Assembly: GCA_038217425.1 (NCBI GenBank)
Contig: JBBQPM010000062.1
Coordinates: 1 to 33,257, forward strand
Reading direction: 5' to 3'
Length of the DNA stretch: 33,257 bases
Source: JAIEPT01 sp038217425
GTDB taxonomy: Bacteria; Planctomycetota; Planctomycetia; Gemmatales; Gemmataceae
Under the pieces are notes generated by a model that was given only the letters and a program-made list of their open reading frames with translations, was not told the origin of the DNA and did no database searches. The first letter of the stretch is position 1. Each line of letters opens with the position of its first letter. The translations under genes and the position numbers were made by a program. Positions 30,199 through 33,257 of this stretch are shown piece after piece.

Positions 30199-30759
30199 AT
30201 GAGAAAGATTACACCGATGAGTGACGAACAATTCCGAAAGCTCATCCAGCAGAATCCAAAAGACTGGAATTTTCAAGAGCTAGGCATCGGGGTTGAGCCG
30301 TATGGGAGCGGGATCGGGGTGAGTGAAGAACAACTCCGCCAGATCATTCGACAGAATCCTGACATGAATACTTTCTGGTGTACAAAGTATCTAGGCGTGG
30401 GCGAGAACCGGAACCGTAAAGTCCGGGAGTGGCTCGCCTATAACGAAGGTCTCGTCTCCGGGGTCGGTCGGCAGCGAACCAACATGCACCGCCTGGCGCA
30501 CGATGGGAAGGCTTATCGAGAAAAATCCCCCGTTGAACAGGACCAGCCAAAACGACTTACCGATGAACAACTCCGCCAACTCATCCGAGAGAATCCGAAC
30601 GTGGCAGGGTTTAACCATCGTCTTAAACAGCAAGGCATCAGTGAGGCTCGGATCGTCAAAGCTCGACGGTGGCTCGCCGAGAATGAAAGCCTCGTTACCG
30701 GGGAGGGTTCGCAGCGAACCAAAGTCAGCCGATGGGTGCCCCGGCCTCCGAAACGGTAA
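30199..30759 (+). CDS. Cassette protein with internal repeats, 186 aa
   Basis: The ATG at 30199 lies 7-8 nt after TTGGAGAA. The protein holds two related blocks of about 60 residues (VSEEQLRQIIRQNPDMNTFW... and LTDEQLRQLIRENPNVAGFN...), each with a VREWLAYNEGLVSG / ARRWLAENESLVTG motif and a basic QRT ending. A partial third copy is at the N-terminus (SDEQFRKLIQQNPKDWNF). Each block could be a small helical DNA-binding unit, but this is inference. It shares no similarity with the 117-aa protein at 22243 although both have the same promoter, leader and terminator. The family is not recognised. Confidence 0.72.
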   Translation: MRKITPMSDEQFRKLIQQNPKDWNFQELGIGVEPYGSGIGVSEEQLRQIIRQNPDMNTFWCTKYLGVGENRNRKVREWLAYNEGLVSGVGRQRTNMHRLAHDGKAYREKSPVEQDQPKRLTDEQLRQLIRENPNVAGFNHRLKQQGISEARIVKARRWLAENESLVTGEGSQRTKVSRWVPRPPKR

Positions 30760-30761
30760 CA

Positions 30762-31034
30762 TTACGCCACTATCCCCTCAGAGCTACACCGCTCTGAGGG
30801 GAGTTTCTCTATAAAAAAGTCGTCGCCAAGGCTCAAAAGATCATCTAATGATAACACCAGCCATTCTCTATAGGCCATCCTGTAGCGTATCATATCAGGC
30901 AAAGTGACGCCCCTTATAAACGCCAGCCAAGGCTTACGAGGGCGTTTCCAGCAAAGTGACGGCTGGCGACCACATCGTTCACTATCTGTTGTGACTTGCT
31001 TTAGGAAGCCATCAAGCTCGGCATTAGGACGCAT
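30762..31034 (-). CDS. Doubtful ORF opposite the cassette end
   Basis: A 90-residue minus frame with ATG at 31034 (MRPNAELDGFLKQVTTDSER to SLDDLLSLGDDFFIEKL) looks protein-like and stays open for about 23 codons upstream of the ATG. No Shine-Dalgarno sequence or promoter is visible. Its 3' end is the terminator hairpin of the opposite cassette, so it may be a decayed gene or an artefact of the repeat-rich gap. Confidence 0.25.
   Translation of the reverse strand: MRPNAELDGFLKQVTTDSERCGRQPSLCWKRPRKPWLAFIRGVTLPDMIRYRMAYREWLVLSLDDLLSLGDDFFIEKLPSERCSSEGIVA
30774..30801 (+). terminator. Terminator with CCCCTCAGAG stem, copy 2
   Basis: CCCCTCAGAG (30774-30783) and CTCTGAGGGG (30792-30801) form a perfect 10-bp stem with an 8-nt loop, then a T-containing tail. 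The bases before it (ACATTACGCCACTATC) resemble those before copy 1 and after the 77-aa gene. Confidence 0.85.
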
Positions 31035-31162
31035 AGTAGCAACGTCTATGCCATCATGTCTGCCACCCGAAAACCGGGCCTTATTTCGCCACGACGTTTA
31101 ATTATCCCCATCATATATCGCCACGACGTTCATTTATCCTTCACGATATATTGCCGGGATAT
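30816..31162. other. AT-rich repeat region before the primase locus
   Basis: Besides the doubtful minus ORF there are two 21-bp direct repeats (31087-31107 and 31119-31139, core CGCCACGACGTT), an inverted pair CGCCAGCC/GGCTGGCG (30921, 30961), and a repeated CAAAGTGACG. Taken with the AT content this could be part of a replication origin; nothing proves it. Confidence 0.4.
31087..31139. repeat. Two 21-bp direct repeats, 32 bp apart
   Basis: Both copies begin CGCCACGACGTT and end TTATCC, with two differing bases between. The start-to-start distance is 32 bp, about three helical turns. Possible iterons. Confidence 0.8.
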
Positions 31163-31300
31163 TTGGCACCTAGGCGTATATTCGGCAATGATATTGAGCC
31201 ACATTGAGCCTCATTATTCAGATGTGGCATATTGACGCCAGCCTAAGCAGCATCGCATGAGAATCGACAAAACTCATTGCGTCCACCGTGCATTATAACC
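31163..31300. repeat. Duplicated non-coding block, copy 2
   Basis: This matches 29839-29968 from TTGGCACCTAGGCGTATATT to GCATTATAACC, with an 8-base insertion in the middle. Here it stands directly upstream of the small-gene cluster; CATTATAAC could be a -10 region. Confidence 0.75.
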
Positions 31301-31320
31301 AATCAAAAGAAACCAAACTA

Positions 31321-31470
31321 ATGATCTGGCCGGACTTGAACGAGCCTTTGGGAGCGATTACACTTGTCGAGCGAAAGGATATTGGGCGGCGGTCGCAAAT
31401 AATCCTAACCTTTCCTCGTCCTTTTCATGAAAATTCAAAAGAAGTTACTCTATATATCTTGGAGGAATAA
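31321..31470 (+). CDS. Hypothetical small protein, 49 aa
   Basis: The frame MIWPDLNEPLGAITLVERKD continues to KEVTLYILEE, ending at TAA 31470. A GTG 33 nt earlier is another start. There is no strong Shine-Dalgarno sequence at either. The pattern of beta-strand-like residues suggests a tiny folded protein, and it directly precedes the HTH gene with only 2 bp between. The family is unknown. Confidence 0.45.
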   Translation: MIWPDLNEPLGAITLVERKDIGRRSQIILTFPRPFHENSKEVTLYILEE

Positions 31471-31472
31471 TT

Positions 31473-31685
31473 ATGACCGAAGAATTGTTTTTGATTTCCG
31501 ATATAGCGAGGCGGTTAGACGTGCCGCCGCATCGAGTAGCTTATCTGTTTCTTAACCGGAAACTGGAAGAACCCAAGCTGAGAATGGGGAATCGGCGTGT
31601 GTTTACCGTCGATGAGGCAAAGGGCGTGGCAATGGCGATGGGCCGAATTTGGGACGTGAATCAACAAGAAGGAGCCAATGAATGA
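31473..31685 (+). CDS. Small MerR/excisionase-type HTH protein, 70 aa
   Basis: The ATG at 31473 follows GGAGGA at 6 nt. The helix-turn-helix is clear: FLISDIARRLDVPPHRVAYL, then FLNRKLEEPKLRMGNRRVFT and VDEAKGVAMAM. The architecture and length fit MerR-like DNA-binding domains and phage or plasmid excisionases/regulators. It is a candidate regulator of the element, perhaps of the shared operators, or the directionality factor for excision. It overlaps the next HTH gene by 8 bp, so the two form one translation unit. Confidence 0.75.
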   Translation: MTEELFLISDIARRLDVPPHRVAYLFLNRKLEEPKLRMGNRRVFTVDEAKGVAMAMGRIWDVNQQEGANE

Positions 31686-31938
31686 GTTTTTATCACTTAC
31701 CGATATTGGAAGAATCTACGGGGTTAGTTCCCATGTTGTCGGTCGCTGGCTCAAAGGACTCGGCCTCCGAACCGAATCGGGCCAGCCCAGCCGTCAAGCC
31801 TTTAATGAAAAATACGTTTCCCAGCGACCAAGCAGCCAACCAGGCACGTTCTTTTACGTCTGGAATAGCGAAAGAACTACCGCCATTCTCGACGGGATGG
31901 GTTATGAACGGGCCTTTCACGATCCGGTCGAACGGTAA
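31678..31938 (+). CDS. Small HTH protein, 86 aa
   Basis: AAGGAG lies 4-5 nt before the ATG at 31678, which overlaps the preceding gene. The first half is an HTH (FLSLTDIGRIYGVSSHVVGR, then WLKGLGLRT). The second half (SSQPGTFFYVWNSERTTAIL) is short and perhaps a strand-rich tail. Two adjacent, partly similar HTH genes suggest paired regulators or a control/excision module. Its 3' end overlaps the start of the next mini-protein by 35 bp. Confidence 0.72.
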   Translation: MNEFLSLTDIGRIYGVSSHVVGRWLKGLGLRTESGQPSRQAFNEKYVSQRPSSQPGTFFYVWNSERTTAILDGMGYERAFHDPVER

Positions 31939-32041
31939 TATCGGCCAGGAGATTCTTGACATTAATGGCCAGATTATATGCCGGACGACTGATATTATTC
32001 TGGCACATTTGATCGCCAAGTTGCTCGGGGAAAATGAATAG
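31904..32041 (+). CDS. Mini-protein with a GQEIL motif, 45 aa (paralogue 1)
   Basis: From the ATG at 31904 the frame encodes MNGPFTIRSNGNIGQEILDI, then NGQIICRTTDIILAHLIAKL, to a TAG at 32041. It is similar in order and motif to the next frame (GNVGQEILNTDGKIVAWTTD). The upstream part of the same frame is rejected because it reads as a shadow of the HTH gene. A purine stretch GGGATGGG precedes the ATG. The repeated motif and overlapping arrangement suggest real coding, but the function is unknown. Confidence 0.5.
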   Translation: MNGPFTIRSNGNIGQEILDINGQIICRTTDIILAHLIAKLLGENE

Positions 32042-32208
32042 CGAAAACTCCTGTCCCGGCATATCAGGTTCGAGCCTCGGGAAATGTTGGGCAGGAAATA
32101 TTGAACACCGATGGCAAAATCGTGGCGTGGACGACGGACGAAAGCATGGCAAAGCGAATTTGTTACTTGCTTAACGTTCAAGACAGAAAAACGTCGTCGG
32201 GTTCGTAG
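32038..32208 (+). CDS. Mini-protein paralogue 2, no normal start codon
   Basis: The frame reads AKTPVPAYQVRASGNVGQEI, then LNTDGKIVAWTTDESMAKRI to a TAG at 32208, and is similar to the preceding 45-aa protein. The codon aligned with that protein's ATG is ATA (32038), overlapping its stop; no ATG, GTG or usable TTG lies near. Either it uses a rare ATA start, is expressed by coupling or frameshift, or is decayed. The start coordinate is therefore provisional. Confidence 0.35.
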   Translation: MAKTPVPAYQVRASGNVGQEILNTDGKIVAWTTDESMAKRICYLLNVQDRKTSSGS

Positions 32209-32247
32209 CCTGGCGATGCAATGATCGAATTATCGAAATATAAAGGA

Positions 32248-32285
32248 ATGGCCCTCGTCCAGTATAATTGAAAGACGAGGGCCAT
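32248..32285. promoter_or_regulatory. Perfect 12-bp dyad with TATAAT in its loop, before the primase gene
   Basis: ATGGCCCTCGTC (32248-32259) pairs exactly with GACGAGGGCCAT (32274-32285). The 14-nt loop contains TATAAT (32263-32268). No T-run follows, so it is not a typical terminator. It may be an operator spanning the -10 of the replication gene, or a translation-control hairpin. It ends 11 bp before the start codon. Confidence 0.6.
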
Positions 32286-32296
32286 CGAGTGACGAA

Positions 32297-33257
32297 ATGA
32301 CTCCTCTACAGTATTATAGTGATAACCTAGTCGAAAATTCCGACTTAACGACCGATTTTCGAACGTACATGAATAAGAAGGCCGCCGAGCGGAAGTTAAC
32401 CCGAAAAAAGCGGTCCTCCCCTTCAAAAGCCGCAAAGTCTTCAGTCCCGAGGCGACGTGCCAAGAAAACGCCCGAGATCGAATGGCTGAGGGGACTCATT
32501 TGCCCTTTCGTTTATGGCGAGAGAACCCCCGAAGGAATTCGCCCGAGCGTTACGAAGAACACATTGGTCGGACTCTGGAATATCGGCTTGGCCCTGCCTT
32601 CGTTGCCCAATTACAAGCTGCTCGACCATTTCAACAACCGGGAAACCCTGTATTTCTTTGGGAATGGTTGGAGTAAGGCAGGCCGCACGTTGGTCATGAT
32701 CGATATTGATGTTTTGAAGTCGAAGGGAATAGGAACAGCCGAAGGTGCGTTAGACTTTGCCAACCACTTGAAGCAGATTTGGCCCAATCTCTACCTTGAG
32801 CGCTCCACCAACGGAAAGGGAATGCATGGTTACTTCATCCTGTGGAAGAAGAATTCCGATGCACCGAGAACCAATTCTGCTCTAAAACGACTTGAGGCTT
32901 GGCTCCGTGCAGAGGCCCAGAAGATTAAGGCCGACATCGAGCAAGTTGAGATCAAAGGAACTTGCCTCGACATGAGTTTCGGTTCCGGGACGCTCGAATC
33001 GGTGAAGTATGGCTTTTTTGCCAAGCTGCCTCGTGAAGTTGCTCGATTCGACGAGTGGGAGGCGACCACAAAGCTCAGGGTACAGGATCTCGAAGGTCGG
33101 CAGTTTGATGTTGTTGAACCTATTGAGCCTATTTCGGTCGTCAACTTGCCTACTCCGGTCGTTAAAGTTCCTATTTCGGTCGTCAACTTGCCTACTCCGG
33201 TCGTTAAAGTGCTTGCTTCAGCTGTTTCGGTTAAGAAAACTTCAGTGAACGGGGCTG
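32297..33257 (+). CDS. AEP (PrimPol-like) primase/replication protein, N-terminal part
   Basis: The frame is open from the ATG at 32297 to the right edge (320 codons). A basic linker (residues about 25-60) precedes the primase core. Motif I is VMIDID (Asp136, Asp138). Motif II is RSTNGKGMHGYF (His177), matching the S-x-G-x-G-x-H pattern of archaeo-eukaryotic primases. A possible third motif lies in CLDMSF. Such proteins start plasmid and phage replication, often with a helicase domain further C-terminal; that part would lie off the window. Residues about 278-305 contain a 14-residue tandem repeat (PISVVNLPTPVVKV twice). The Shine-Dalgarno sequence is weak (CGAG). Confidence 0.8.
   Translation, partial: MTPLQYYSDNLVENSDLTTDFRTYMNKKAAERKLTRKKRSSPSKAAKSSVPRRRAKKTPEIEWLRGLICPFVYGERTPEGIRPSVTKNTLVGLWNIGLALPSLPNYKLLDHFNNRETLYFFGNGWSKAGRTLVMIDIDVLKSKGIGTAEGALDFANHLKQIWPNLYLERSTNGKGMHGYFILWKKNSDAPRTNSALKRLEAWLRAEAQKIKADIEQVEIKGTCLDMSFGSGTLESVKYGFFAKLPREVARFDEWEATTKLRVQDLEGRQFDVVEPIEPISVVNLPTPVVKVPISVVNLPTPVVKVLASAVSVKKTSVNGA
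33128..33211. repeat. 42-bp tandem repeat in the primase gene
   Basis: Positions 33128-33169 and 33170-33211 are identical except for the last base. They encode two copies of PISVVNLPTPVVKV, a probable flexible linker. Slippage could change the copy number. Confidence 0.9.

Noticed and set aside
31682..31903. N-terminal part of the 119-aa frame overlapping the second HTH gene
   Set aside because: It reads as a frame shadow of the HTH gene; only the part from 31904 shows similarity to the following mini-protein.
1..33257. CRISPR array, reverse transcriptase/DGR or retron
   Set aside because: No regularly spaced 25-40 bp repeats with spacers and no reverse-transcriptase motif were seen on either strand.

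Overview
The window reads as a junction between ordinary chromosome and a foreign integrated element, most likely in a planctomycete. The taxonomic guess is an inference. It rests on the high-GC coding style, several ECF sigma/membrane-protein pairs, a large zinc-ribbon/TPR membrane protein, a DUF4139 protein, and many long intergenic palindromes. I could not run any search.

Chromosomal part (about 1-20424, high GC). In order it holds: the start of a secreted protein (minus strand), an XPB-like helicase (-), an ECF sigma factor with a downstream membrane-anchored putative anti-sigma protein (+), an NAD-dependent epimerase-like protein (-), a tandem-fused ABC-2-type permease (-), and a second ECF sigma factor with a small membrane partner (+). 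Then come an RluA-family pseudouridine synthase (-), a membrane-anchored repeat protein (-), a lipoprotein (+), an alpha/beta-hydrolase that lacks its nucleophile (-), a phosphatidylserine-decarboxylase-like protein (-), LeuD (-), AhpD and AhpC (-), a DUF4139 protein (+), a 1214-residue zinc-ribbon/TPR protein (-), and tRNA-His. Five different families of long palindromes sit between these genes. One family is also present as two solitary half-copies.

Element (about 20425 to the right edge, visibly lower GC, continuing past the window). It starts directly after tRNA-His with an array of GGGGTAAA / TTTACCCC repeats that looks like integrase arm sites. Its genes are phage- or plasmid-like: a DUF3102-type/adenine methyltransferase fusion, small unknown proteins, a YkgJ-like cysteine cluster protein, and a partition/HTH-like coiled-coil protein. 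A SprT-like metalloprotease overlaps an AAA ATPase, and a C/H/D transglutaminase-like small protein follows. Toward the right edge there are two small HTH proteins, a pair of paralogous mini-proteins, and the start of an archaeo-eukaryotic-type primase (AEP), which is probably the replication protein. No integrase, capsid or conjugation gene is visible.

The most interesting organisation is in the element. Four promoters share TTTACA, an exact 17-bp spacer and TAGAAT; three of them carry the palindrome GTTGNTTTTACAAC over the -35. Two of these promoters lie inside an ungapped duplication of about 226 bp (methyltransferase 3' end plus promoter plus Shine-Dalgarno sequence). The duplicated blocks drive unrelated ORFs that both end in the same CCCCTC...GAGGGG terminator. 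This looks like a promoter/terminator bracket into which different cargo genes are swapped, under one shared regulator. A second duplicated non-coding block (about 130-138 bp), facing arrays of 9-bp repeats after the ATPase gene, direct repeats near the primase, and a perfect hairpin with TATAAT in its loop suggest further control or replication sites.
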